From contig JAYESD010000001.1 in the NCBI GenBank assembly GCA_036927565.1, positions 278,081,560 through 278,145,559 of the forward strand: DNA of 64,000 nucleotides, read 5' to 3'. The notes under the pieces are model-generated. The model searched no databases. It was not told the origin of the DNA and saw nothing but the letters and a program-made list of their open reading frames with translations. How positions within the stretch are numbered: the first letter of the stretch is position 1; each line of letters begins with the position of its first letter. Both the position numbers and the translations under genes were made by a program. This document shows, in pieces, positions 11,070 to 21,869 of the stretch. The DNA is from Tuctoria greenei (lineage: Eukaryota; Streptophyta; Magnoliopsida; Poales; Poaceae).

Positions 11070-13355
11070 ATGGCCGGAGTGGTGTTTGAAGAGGTGTCGA
11101 CCAATGATTCTCAACTGACACGTGAGGAGACAATGGCTTATCAAGACAAGCCAACCGATGATGAGGAGACTCGCCAGCTCAAGGCGAAGCTCCAGGAGAA
11201 GTTGAAGATTGCTGCGGTTGATCCGACAAGCTCATCAAGTGGTGGTGGCGGAGTCAACTACAACCAACAAGGGTTCAACTATGAACGCCTTGCCGTCAAC
11301 AACCACTACCTTTCCATCCCATTGGGGAAACCTCCCCAATTCGATGGAACTGACTATGGGATGTGGAAGCACAACATGAAGATCCACCTTGTGTCACTCA
11401 ATCCCTCACTATGGCAAATTGTGTTGACCGGGGTGCACATCCCTAAAAATGAAGAAGATATCACTCCGGAGCAAGTCGTGCTCCTTCACCGCAATGCTCA
11501 AGCGGCCGGAGTAATCATCTCATCCCTCTCAAGAGATGAGTTCAACCGAGTGGATGGACTTGAGGTGGCCAAAGATATTTGGGACACTCTCAAGACGGCT
11601 CATGAAGGCAACCGAGTCGTCAAGGAAGCAAAGATTGAACTCATTGAAGGAGAGCTCGGGAGGTTTGCCATTATGGATGGTGAATCTCCCCAAGAGATGT
11701 ACAACCGCCTAAAGATACTCATCAACAAGAGTAGATCTTATGGCTGTACCAAGTGGACGGACCACGAGGTGGTGAAGAGAATGATCCGGGCATTCATGCC
11801 TAGGAACGTCTCTCTATGCTCCATGATCCGAGAAAGTCCGGGGTTTTCCAAAATGACCCCGGAAGAGGTCCTTGGAAGGATCATTAATCACGAGATCATG
11901 GAAAAGGAGGCGCTCTTCTACAATGACCTTCAAAGATTCACCGCCTCGAAGATGAAGAATGTTGCGCTCAAAGCAACATCCTCCCCAAAAGAGCAAACGG
12001 AAGATGATGAGGAGAGCCTTGACACCGATGAGGAAGAGGCCTTCTTCATCAACAACTTCAAGAGGATGATGAGGAGAAGAAAAGGAGGATACAAGCATGA
12101 AGGAAAAGGCAAAGAAAAGGCAAGGCCCAAAAACAAGAGGGCTTGCTACAATTGTGGCGAGTATGGCCACTTCATAGTTGATTGCCCCCATGAAGAAGTG
12201 AAGAAGAAAAAGGAGGGCAAGCCTCAAGAGAAGAAGTTCTTCAAGAAGAAGAGGCCCTCCGGACAAGCACACTTGGTCAAGGAGTGGGACTCTAACGATG
12301 AGTCCTCCTCCGAAGAAGAAGAGGAGAAGATGGCCACCATAGCCATCGGGAGGAGCTCCAAGGGAAGCAAGCTCTTCCCCAACCTCAACAACGACTACAA
12401 ACCAACTTGCCTTATGGCAAAGGAGGGAAGGAGAAAGGTAACATCTCACTCATCCTCCTCCATTTTCTCTCATGATGAATTTGATAGCGCTAGTGAAAAT
12501 GAGCACATGTTTAAGGACATAAGCAAAAGCACCTTGCGTAGGATGAAGTTGCTTATGGATGAGATCTTTAAGAAGGAGGAGCTCATCAACAGACAAGAGG
12601 ACATGCTCATCCTTGAAAAGGAGAGATGTCAAGAGCTTAATGATCTCCTTGAGCTTGAAAGAGAGAAGAGCAAGGCATTGGAACACGAACTTGCTCTAAG
12701 CAAGAAAACGTGTTCAAGTCTTGAGGAGAAATCAATTGAGCTCAAGGATGAACTTGGGAACTTGACAAAAGTTAACAAGATCCTTGAGACTCAAGTTGGG
12801 TCCCTTAAGAACAATGTAGCCTCTTCCTCCAAGAGCTCAACCTCCTCAAAGGCTTCATCCAATGCTACCACGCCTTGCAAGTGCTCTAACTTAATCCTTA
12901 AACTTAAGGATGAACTAAACTTAGCGCAAGGCAAGCAAGCACCTAAGGGTGCCATCTTTGACAAGGAGAAGGTGGCGTATGCACGAAGTGCATACACCAA
13001 CACAAGACCTCCCCATGTCAAGGATGGTCTTGGCTATACCAGAAGTGGTAGGCACAACGCCAAAACCTCCAAGTATGGTAAAGACATGATTGTCTTTGTT
13101 AAGGGAAGTTCATCTACAACTAAAATTGAGAAGAACACATCCACTAGCAACAAAATGCCTAAATCTGAACCGCATCCTCTATTTCATGATTTTGATGCTT
13201 CTTATGTGCTTATGAGGAACAAATATGGCAAGGTGTTTGCTAGATATGTTGGGCCACTCCGCAAGAGCCCCAAGCCTTGCGTGTGGGTGCCCAAATGCCT
13301 TACCACTAACGTCAAAGGACCCAACTCCGCTTGGGTACCTAAAAGGAAGGCATAA
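11070..13355 (+). CDS. Sirevirus Gag
   Basis: This 761-residue frame starts at the ATG 36 bases after the primer site and is uninterrupted. Residues about 90-290 are a copia-type gag (UBN2-like) domain including PPQFDGTDYGMWKHNMKIHL. A CCHC zinc knuckle CYNCGEYGHFIVDC lies near residue 357. Acidic and lysine-rich stretches follow. A long Leu/Glu/Lys coiled coil spans about 500-600 and is typical of Sirevirus Gag. Gag forms the cytoplasmic particle and binds element RNA. It ends at TAA 13353-13355; protease follows in a different frame. Confidence 0.9.
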   Translation: MAGVVFEEVSTNDSQLTREETMAYQDKPTDDEETRQLKAKLQEKLKIAAVDPTSSSSGGGGVNYNQQGFNYERLAVNNHYLSIPLGKPPQFDGTDYGMWKHNMKIHLVSLNPSLWQIVLTGVHIPKNEEDITPEQVVLLHRNAQAAGVIISSLSRDEFNRVDGLEVAKDIWDTLKTAHEGNRVVKEAKIELIEGELGRFAIMDGESPQEMYNRLKILINKSRSYGCTKWTDHEVVKRMIRAFMPRNVSLCSMIRESPGFSKMTPEEVLGRIINHEIMEKEALFYNDLQRFTASKMKNVALKATSSPKEQTEDDEESLDTDEEEAFFINNFKRMMRRRKGGYKHEGKGKEKARPKNKRACYNCGEYGHFIVDCPHEEVKKKKEGKPQEKKFFKKKRPSGQAHLVKEWDSNDESSSEEEEEKMATIAIGRSSKGSKLFPNLNNDYKPTCLMAKEGRRKVTSHSSSSIFSHDEFDSASENEHMFKDISKSTLRRMKLLMDEIFKKEELINRQEDMLILEKERCQELNDLLELEREKSKALEHELALSKKTCSSLEEKSIELKDELGNLTKVNKILETQVGSLKNNVASSSKSSTSSKASSNATTPCKCSNLILKLKDELNLAQGKQAPKGAIFDKEKVAYARSAYTNTRPPHVKDGLGYTRSGRHNAKTSKYGKDMIVFVKGSSSTTKIEKNTSTSNKMPKSEPHPLFHDFDASYVLMRNKYGKVFARYVGPLRKSPKPCVWVPKCLTTNVKGPNSAWVPKRKA

Positions 13356-13359
13356 TCTT

Positions 13360-15716
13360 GTTTTGTAGGCATACTCCTCCGGTGGTTCCAAATGGGTGCT
13401 CGATAGTGGGTGCACAAACCACATGACCGAGAGAGGACGATGTTCGAGGAGTATGAAGAACACGATGATCCAAATGAAGGAATCCTCTTTGGAGACAATA
13501 GCCGAGGAAAAATCCTTGGCTCCGGTAAAATTGTCATCTCTCCTCAACACACTCTTTCTAGCGTTCTACACATTGATTCTTTAGACTATAACCTCTTGTC
13601 CATATCACAATTATGTGACAAGGGTTATAATTGTGTTTTCACTAATGAGGGTGTGAGCGTCCTTAGAAGAAGTGATAACTCAATCGCTTTTAAGGGTGTG
13701 CTCAATGGAAAGCTTTATCTTGTGGACATTGTGTCGGATAAGGCTCAACTTGACACATGCTTAATGGCGAAAACCAACATGGGATGGCTTTGGCATAGAC
13801 GGCTGGCCCATGTTGGAATGAGGAACTTACAAAATCTTCTTAAGGGCGATCACATCCATGGCTTGAAGAATGTTATCTTCAAAAAAGACAGGCCTTGTAG
13901 TGCGTGCCAAGCGGGCAAGCAAGTAGGAGCTCAACATCCCTCCAAGAACATCATGACGACAACAAGACCGTTGGAGCTGCTACACATGGACCTTTTCGGG
14001 CCAATAACCTACATAAGCATTGGCGGTAACAAATATGGTCTTGTTATTGTTGATGACTTTTCTCGTTTCATTTGGGTGTTTTTCTTGCATGATAAGGGTG
14101 AAACCCACGGTGTCCTCAAGGGGTTCTTGAGGAGAGCTCAAAATGAGTTCGCCTCAAGAATCAAAACTATAAGAAGTGACAACGGCACCGAGTTCAAAAA
14201 CACTCAAGTAGAAGAATTCTTGGATGAGGAAGGCATCAAGCATGAATTTTCAGCTCCATACTCCCCTCAACAAAACGGGGTGGTGGAACGGAAGAACAGA
14301 ACACTCATTGAGATGTCAAGGACGATGCTCGATGAGTACAAGACATCGGATCGGATTTGGGCGGAGTCGGTTAACACCGCTTGCCACGCCGTCAATCGAT
14401 TATACCTCCACCGCCTCCTCAAGAAGACTCCCTACGAGCTTCTAGTTGGTAAGAAACCCAATGTCTCTTATTTTCGTGTTTTTGGGAGCAAGTGTTATAT
14501 TCTCAACAAGAAGCCTAGGACTTCAAAGTTTGCTTCAAAGTCTGATGAGGGTTTCTTGCTTGGCTATGACTCAAACACTCACGCCTACCGTGTCTTCAAC
14601 AAAACCTCCGGAATTGTTGAAATAACACGCGACAAGGTGTTTGATGAAACTAATGGCTCCCAAGTGGAGCAAGTTGATCAAAGTGTGCTAGATCAAGAAG
14701 ACTCTCCACAAGAAGCACTTAGGAGAATGGCACTTGGAGATGTTCGACCACAAGAACAACCTCAATGCTCAAGTGACCAACCACAAGATGATGCAAGTAC
14801 TCCTCCATGTGATCAAGTTGTCGACGGTCAAGTAGGACCTCAAAACGACCAAGAAGATGAAAGTCAAGGGAGAGGCACTTATCAAGGGGGAGATCAAGAA
14901 GAAGAAGAAGATGATGATTACTCAAGAGCTCAACCTCCACATCCTCGCGTACATCAAAGTGTTCAACGGGATCACCCCGTTGACAACATACTAGGAGACA
15001 TTACTAAAGGGGTAATCACTCGTTCTCGTGTTGCAAACTTTTGTGAACATTACTCTTTTGTCTCTTCTTTGGAGCCCCATAGGGTTGAAGATGCCTTGAG
15101 AGATCCGGATTGGGTGGTGGCCATGCAAGAGGAGCTTAACAACTTCGAGAGGAACAAAGTTTGGGAGCTTGTCAAGCGTCCACAAGCAAATGTTGTAGGC
15201 ACCAAGTGGGTGTTCCGCAACAAGCAAGATGAACATGGTGTTGTGACAAGGAACAAGGCACGACTTGTGGCCAAGGGTTACTCACAAGTCGAAGGTTTGG
15301 ATTTTGATGAAACCTTTGCTCCCGTAGCTAGGTTAGAGTCAATTCGAATATTACTTGCCTTTGCCACTCACCATGATTTTAAGCTCTATCAAATGGACGT
15401 CAAGAGTGCGTTCCTAAATGGCCCAATCAAGGAGGAAGTATATGTGGAGCAACCATCGGGCTTTGAAGATCAAAAATTCCCAAACCATGTCTTCAAATTG
15501 CGTAAGGCTCTCTATGGCCTCAAACAAGCTCCTAGAGCTTGGTATGAGTGTCTTAGAGACTTTCTAATTGAAAATGGTTTTAAGATAGGAAAAGCTGATT
15601 ACACTCTATTTATGAAGCACTTCAATGATGATTTTTTGTGTGCCAAATATATGTCGACGACATTATATTTGGTTCTACTAACAAAGTGTTTTGTGATGAG
15701 TTTTCAAAGATTATGA
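13360..15716 (+). pseudogene. Sirevirus Pol: protease, integrase, RT N-terminal half
   Basis: The protease start, including VLDSGCTNHM with catalytic Asp (about 13,396-13,428), is in one frame. A one-base deletion near 13,433 moves the rest into the frame of 13,410-15,716. The integrase zinc motif (HRRLAHVGM...CSACQAGKQ) and the catalytic core with MDLFGPI, RSDNGTEF and NGVVERKNRT follow. The copia RT begins at NKVWELVKRPQANVVGTKWV. A second one-base loss in a T-run near 15,640 ends the frame just before YVDD. Confidence 0.85.
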
Positions 15717-16549
15717 CGGAAAGATTTGAGATGTCCATGATGGGGGAGCTGAAGTTCTTTTTAGGTTTCCAAGTCAAGCAACTCAAAGAAGGCACGTTCA
15801 TAAGTCAAACAAAGTACACTCAAGACATATTGAAGAAGTTTGACATGGACAAGGCCAAACCCATTAAGACCCTTATGGCGACGAATGGACACCTAGACCT
15901 CAACGAAGATGGTCCAAGTGTGGACCAAAAGGTATATCGTTCCATGATTGGCTCCCTGTTATATCTTTGTGCATCTAGACCGGATATCATGCTTAGTGTG
16001 TGTATGTGTGCACGGTTTCAAGCTGCACCAAAGGTGTGTCATTTGACCGCCGTGAAGAGAATTCTTAGATATCTAGTTCACACACCGAGCCTAGGACTTT
16101 GGTACCCCAAAGGATCCAAGTTCAACCTCATTGGTTATTCCAATGCGGATTATGCGGGGTGCAAAGTTGATAGAAAGAGCACATCCGGGACATGCCAATT
16201 CTTGGGTAGATCATTAGTGTCTTGGTCCTCTAAGAAACAAAATTCCATTGCTCTCTCCATAGCCAAAGCGGAGTACGTCGCAGCCGGAAGTTTTTGTGCA
16301 CAACTTCTGTGGATGAGACAAACTCTAAGGGATTATGGTATAAACTTGCGTCATATCCCTCTCCTATGTGACAATGAGAGCGCCATCAAAATAGCCCATA
16401 ATCCAGTTGAGCATTCAAGGACCAAACATATAGACATTAGACACCACTTCTTGAGAGATCATTCCTTAAAGGGGGATATAGTGATTTCCCATGTGAGAAC
16501 CGAGAACCAACTAGCCGACATATTCACCAAGCCCCTAGATGAGAAGTGA
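15638..16549 (+). pseudogene. Sirevirus Pol: RT C-terminus and RNase H
   Basis: The frame opens at the RT catalytic motif IYVDDIIFGSTN and continues through GELKFFLGFQVKQ. RNase H follows, with SNADYAGCKVDRKSTSG, KAEYVAA and a CDNESAIKIAHN-type motif. It ends NQLADIFTKPLDEK at TGA 16,547-16,549. It is out of frame with the preceding RT half, so the copy cannot make a full polyprotein. Confidence 0.88.
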
Positions 16550-17492
16550 TTTTGTGAGCTTAGGAGTGAGCTCAATATCTTAGATTCTCGAAATGTGGCT
16601 TGAAACATGCACATCTGAATGTTTACTTATGCCTTGTTCAAAAGAATGCATGTGGTTGGAAAAACTCTCTCTATCTCAATTTTCTCCTAAATATTTGAAA
16701 AACTAGTGACTTTGTGAGTCATGGTCATAGTTTGAATGTTGATTGCTTACTGACCATATTCACAAAGTTTTGTTGTGCTATTTGTCCAAAAGGACCTATA
16801 GTTGTGGGCATAAACTCATATATATTGTCTTCTGCCCTGTAGGACCGGACTAGTCCGCCCTAAGGACGGACAAGTCCGGAGGCAGACTAGTCCGCGTCTG
16901 GTCCGCACACCGGACTAGTCCGCCCTGGTACCGAACTAGTCCGGCCCTTGGGGACTTAAACCCCCAGGGTCGGCCCAGACTCCTCTTCTCTCCTCTCACT
17001 CTCGCCTCTCTCTCTCCCGCGCTCAAGCAACCGCCCCGTCGGTGATTTTTCGCTCCAACCACCAAAACTCGCATCCAATCCGCACATTGAAGCCTCTAGG
17101 AGTGTGGGATCGTTTCCCCGCACTTCTCGACGCCTTCCTACTCCGATCTCGTCGATTTCTTCGGATTTGAGGAGGTATTTCCCTCCTTTCAAAAATTCCT
17201 CTCATTTTTGAATCTTGAAGTTTTTGATAGGAGTACCTTCATTAATGTTGCTCCATACATTCTTGCGATCATATTCTAGAAGTATTGCGTGTTGATTTGA
17301 AGTTTTTTTCAAAAAAAATCGTTAGGGTTAGGGTTCATCCTGTGCAACCCGGACTAGTCCGGCCCTGGCGGACAAGTCCGCCGTCGGACTAGTCCGCCCC
17401 TGAGGCGGACAAGTCCGTTTTGCACAGGGCAAACCCTAACCTTAGCTATTTCTTGAGATTCCTTCCACAATATTTCACACCCTTGGTCTCTT
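16550..17492 (+). other. Sirevirus spacer with CGGACTAGTCCG palindromes
   Basis: Non-coding spacer between pol and the third ORF. At 16,845-16,945 and 17,345-17,420 it carries at least four exact CGGACTAGTCCG palindromes plus CGGACAAGTCCG variants, the same motif that fills the LTRs. A CT-rich, leader-like stretch spans about 16,980-17,030. Confidence 0.75.
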
Positions 17493-19361
17493 ATGTCCTC
17501 TTCTCGCTGTGTTTTCAGCACGATGTCGGATTTCGAGCGAAATCTTCTGAGTTCCAACCCTGCGGGTGAGGAGCACTGCACCGAGGAGAGGGGTGCTGAA
17601 GTGCCTCCCCCTCCTAGAGACCCCCGGGAGGCACGCACCAAAGCTCAAATCATCGAGGCAAGAACTAAGGCTGCCCTCATCGAGGCGCAGAAAGCAAAGG
17701 AAGAACGGCGGTTGAAGACACTTGAAGCTTCCAGAGTAGCCGCATCTGTCTACAACGAGGACGAAGCCATTGCTCGTGCTACTGAAGACTCTCTCCGTGA
17801 GGCACGGAAGAAGAAGAGAGAAGATAGAGAGGCTCACAATTCCAGGGCCGCAGAGGCCAATGCCCCCAAGAGGAAGAAGCTCGTCACCATTGGCGAGAAG
17901 GCTAAGGGCAAGGAGCAAGTCCAAGGGGCAGCTGAGCCTAGGGTCGAGCGTGACCCTAAGAAGGGAAAGACTCCGGCTCCAGTCGAGCCGAAGAAGAAAA
18001 AGCCATCTGTCAAGGTGCCAGCCAAGAAGGCAGCCGGAGGGGTAGTAATCCAAGAGAAAGGGAAGGCCCAGGCCATTGGCCCTCTCAAGATGCACAGTCC
18101 AGCGCGAAACCCCAATAGGCAGCCCAACTTGGCTGCAAATGTGTTCAAAGGAAAGGGAGCTGAGAAGGCCAGGAGGCTCAGAGATGAGAATGTCTATAGG
18201 TTTGAGAAGTCCACCGCCGACCCTCGGTTCTGGTGTGACTTCCATTGCGATTACTATCGCACAGTCTATCAGGCAATAAATAAGCCAGTGATCCAGGCTC
18301 AATGGGTGGACTCGGCATATATGGCTAAGAAGAAACACGAGGCATTTGACGCAGTGATTGAGGCAGCTGAGCGCCACGGGATCAAAGACATTCTTGGATT
18401 CAAGTATGACTGGAATGAGGAGGTCATCGTACAGTTTTATACCACAGTTCACTTCCACTCTCATGGCGACCGAGCCATCACTTGGATGACCAACGGTGAG
18501 CAGTACTATGCCACCTTCGAGGTCTTTGCTCAGGCTCTTGGACTGGAGAGTCACCTGGACCATGAGATCATTATCTCCAATCTCAAGGCTATGGACAGGG
18601 ATGACATGAGCTACATGTACCCTCCTCACATCCACTATGAAGCTGGATTGGCCAGAAACATCCTTCCCTTCTACAGCATCCTTAACAGGATTCTTAGGAG
18701 GACGGTGGCACCTAAAGAAGGGGATGCGGGGATCATCCAGGGTCACCTCAGGCACCTGTTGGTTCTCATTGATGGACATGAGATGTTCAACCTTGTGGAT
18801 TACATCTTCGATGATATCTACAACATCTCACACACACCCAACCGTGCCTGTGGCTATGCCCCTTACATAATGTGCTTGATAGAGAAGGTGTCCGGGCTCA
18901 TGTTTGTGAAGGAAACCACTCACCAGCCTCTCCGACCCCAGATGCCACCTGCTGTCCCGACTCCTGCTCGGAGGAAGAATGCGGAGCCATCCTTCCGCTC
19001 CGAGGTGCCTCCTTCCGTTGGACCTCCATCTCAGCACTCGGCGGGCTCCTCTAGCAGCGGAGTCCTCAAGTTTCTTCGGTCCATCTTCACCTCGTGCCGC
19101 AAAGCCGAGGTGCGAGCTTAGAGGACTGAGCGGTACGTGAGGAAGATCTGCGACAAGCTCGAGATCCCGATGAGCCCTGAGGCCTCCGACGATGAGCTCA
19201 CTCCGTACCCGCTTCTCACCCACGAAGAGTTGACACTCTTGGGTGAGACGGAGGGTACCTCCGCACCGACCTCCGACGACGACGACGACAATGCCGATGA
19301 TGATGAGGATGTCATGGACCCCGAGGCCACGAAGAGTGGTAGTGACGAGAACGAGGACTAG
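17493..19361 (+). pseudogene. Sirevirus additional 3' ORF, interrupted by TAG
   Basis: The frame opens at ATG 17493 (a second ATG is at 17523) and runs 542 codons to TAG 19119-19121. The same frame continues open to 19361 with a Ser/Asp-rich acidic tail, so the TAG is probably a nonsense change. Residues 50-200 are a charged Ala/Lys/Glu helix rich in KKKR clusters, possibly nuclear-localising. Residues about 225-470 form a compact domain with WNEEVIVQFYTTVHF and ITWMTNGEQYY, like the 'putative plant transposon protein' family (PF20167-like, from memory). It occupies the position of env-like ORFs but shows no signal peptide or membrane span. Confidence 0.65.
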
Positions 19362-19766
19362 CTTTTAGGTCCTAGTCCCCATTCTTTTCCTTTTTGGTGC
19401 CTTGATGCCAAAGGGGGAGAGTTAGGGGAGTTAGTCTTTTGTGGGGAGTTAGTCTTTTGTGTGGTGCCTTTGGACTTGTCTTGTAATATATTTACTTTTG
19501 TGCATGACATGTTACTATTGCTTAATTTCAATATGATGCTCTCATTGAGTATCTTGTGATAATATTGATGTTCTTTCTATCTTGTCACAATTGTTGAGCA
19601 CATCACGTAGGCACCCCACCATAACGTGTGTGGGTATGAAAGATCTCCTCCACCTCTTTTACATGTTGCATACATTGAGGGGGAGTCTATCATACGCACA
19701 AATGTTATGAAAACCAAATTTATACTCTTAATTGTAAAGGACTTGATGTGTTGTCATCAATCACCG

Positions 19767-19779
19767 AAAAGGGGGAGAT
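19767..19779 (+). other. Sirevirus polypurine tract
   Basis: AAAAGGGGGAGAT directly precedes the 3' LTR start at 19780 and is the usual plus-strand primer site for this lineage. Confidence 0.9.
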
Positions 19780-21417
19780 TGAAAGTGCATCTAGGTTCCC
19801 CGTGGGTTTTGGATGATTGATGACGACAATTAAGTCGCTAATGAGCTCAAGTGATCTTTAGCACAGGTGTGGACTCGATCGGAGACGCAAACCCTCAAAA
19901 AGGAAAAGGAAGAAAACGGAGTCGACTCGAAGCATAGAAACTAGGGTTTCTAGCGTGTTGAGTTGTACTAGCCGTAGAAATAGGAGGCTGTGTGTGTAAA
20001 GTGCAAAGAGATCAAGTTAGGAGCCCAAGAGTGGTGGTTTAGATAGAAACCCCTTTGAGAGTTGAAGTTAGAGTAGTCTAGCAGGAGGGGCCGGACTAGT
20101 TCACCTGACGGCCAGACTAGTCCGCTCCTGGGCAGACTAGTCCGTTCTGGCACGGGCCAAAAGGTCATGTGTGACTTCGGACTAGTCCGTAGTGGGACGG
20201 ACTAGTCCGTGGTACCCCTTGGGTGAAGATTTGGAACTAAGTCCAGGAGAGCGGACTTGTCCGTTTTGGGGCGGACCAAAAGTTTCTGAGTGAGATCGGA
20301 CTAGTCCGTCCATGGGCCGGACTAGTCCGTATGGCTAAGTGCAGAGAGGTTTTTGCGACTAAGTCTGGGAAGGCGGGACTAGTCCGCCCATGGGGCCAGA
20401 CTAGTCCGTGGTCTTCAGACTAGTCCGTTTTCACACGGAACAAAAGGTTCTGTGTGAGATCGGACTAGTCCGGTGAGGGCCGGACTAGTCCGTTGTTCAA
20501 GTTACCGTTTGAATTTGAAGTTTGGCGGGTAGTGTGACGATTGCCGCGCAGTGCGACAGTTGTCAGAGGGGTCAGTGGTCCCCTAGGCCGGACTAGTCCG
20601 GGCTGTAGGCCGGACTAGTCCGCCCATCTGCTGAAGTCAGCAGTATGGGCTTGGGACCTCTATAAATAGAGGTCCCCTGGGTTCTTTTGAACCATCCTTG
20701 AGCAACCTGTAACCCTAGCGCCGCCACAGCAAAACTTGGAGCATTCTTGAGCCTCTTTCTTGCCTACTTTCCCTCTAAAACTAATTCTTGAGTGGATTAG
20801 GATTTAGTGAGGTGAAAAGATGAAGAACATCGCGCTTAGGCTCCCGGTTTGATCTCTTGCACTTTGTGAATCATTGTGATCTGTGGATTGAGTTAATCTT
20901 TGTGATTTGCAATTGTAATTGTGGTGGGAGCCTCAGATTGTGAGAAGCCCCAACGAATCTTGTATTCATTCTTTGTGATAGTGGAGAACCAAGTTAGGCC
21001 CGTGCGGTAAACTTGGTGAGGGAAGGGTTGTTGAACCCGGTCCTTTGTGGACTCCTCAACGGGAACGTAGATTCCTTGTGTGGGATCGAACCTCAGGATA
21101 AAATCCTTGTGTCTCTGTGTTCTTTGCATTTTGTTTATCGAATATTTCGTTCTAGGGTTGCTAGTTTTGTCTTGGGCTTCATATTGCTATAAACTTGTTC
21201 CTCTTAGTCATATACTTGTGTTGGTAGTTGCTAAACTTAACATAACCATATCCTCACCTGTAGCTTCGAGAAAATCACCTTAAAACTTGCTAGGAACACC
21301 TTTTAGGGATCTTCTCGCAGGCTGACCGGACTAGTCCGCCCCCTGTAATTTAATCTCGTTTTATTGAGTCATTTGCAGGTCGATTAGCCTATTCACCCCC
21401 CCTCTAGGCAACTTTCA
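19780..21417 (+). repeat. Sirevirus 3' LTR (1,638 bp)
   Basis: It is near identical to 9404-11020, apart from a 21-bp additional palindrome-bearing unit near 20,095 and scattered substitutions. It ends ACTTTCA at 21417 and is followed by AATAG. Confidence 0.95.
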
Positions 21418-21779
21418 AATAGAAGGATCGCCAGTCGAGGGCTGGCTGGCCGAGGGCTGGCTCGCCGAGGGCTGGCTGGCCGAGGGCTGGCTCACCGAAC
21501 GGTAGCCAAGGTCAACTGGCGCCGCAGCCTCTGAGTCAGCCGGTGAGAACTACAACATTCAAATGATTCATAAGTAAGATTAATGTGAAATTAAATTTAA
21601 AGAATTTGTTAAAAGCGGGTGAAATTTACCTGTGACGAAGCTCTAGAGCTGCTCAGAACGTGCCCCAACAGCTGAGAGTGTCTGCTCCCAGTCGACGAGT
21701 CACCAGCGAAAGCGTCCTCAGGTCTAGAGGGGTAGAACCCCCTCGTTAGCAGCACATTCTTACCCTTCTTTGACGCCAT
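21418..21779 (-). pseudogene. CACTA-1 second transposase-like gene, 5' exons
   Basis: ATG at 21777-21779 starts MASKKGKNVLLTRGFYPSRP, followed by a good GT donor at the end of SRASSQ. Exon 2 (about 21,418-21,548) carries a 15-bp tandem repeat coding repeated SQPSA. It is cut by the Sirevirus and continues at 9403 with VLEAFGSAGEEPSG. The protein is a putative TNP1/TNPA-class partner of TNP2, but no activity can be inferred. Confidence 0.6.
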
Positions 21780-21869
21780 CCTGTTTTAATTAGATAATCA
21801 GTAAATATGCAAATAAAATATACAAAATTCATGTTACTATCTTCAAGAAAACATTACTTGTAATCACTT

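Larger units (their letters stand above)
9404..21417 (+). mobile_element. Sirevirus-like Ty1/copia retrotransposon, 12 kb
   Basis: Both LTRs begin TGAAAGTGCATCTAGG and end GGCAACTTTCA (1,617 and 1,638 bp). A tRNA-Met primer site follows the 5' LTR and a purine tract AAAAGGGGGAGAT precedes the 3' LTR. Flanks are AACAG and AATAG, a 5-bp duplication with one change. Order is gag, protease, integrase, RT, RNase H (copia order), then a long extra ORF. The large gag with a coiled coil, the extra 3' ORF and the palindromic repeats fit the Sirevirus lineage. LTRs are very similar, so insertion is fairly recent, yet pol has two frameshifts. Confidence 0.9.

Noticed and set aside
11814..12449. 211-codon minus-strand frame opposite Sirevirus gag
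   Set aside because: It mirrors the uninterrupted gag codons and has no domain; the same applies to 17475-18779 opposite the third ORF and 43953-45570 opposite the gypsy antisense ORF.
19404..19424. GATGCCAAAGGGGGAGAG, resembling the miR399 core
   Set aside because: It only shares TGCCAAAGG; it lies in Sirevirus sequence next to a purine tract and has no pairing arm nearby.
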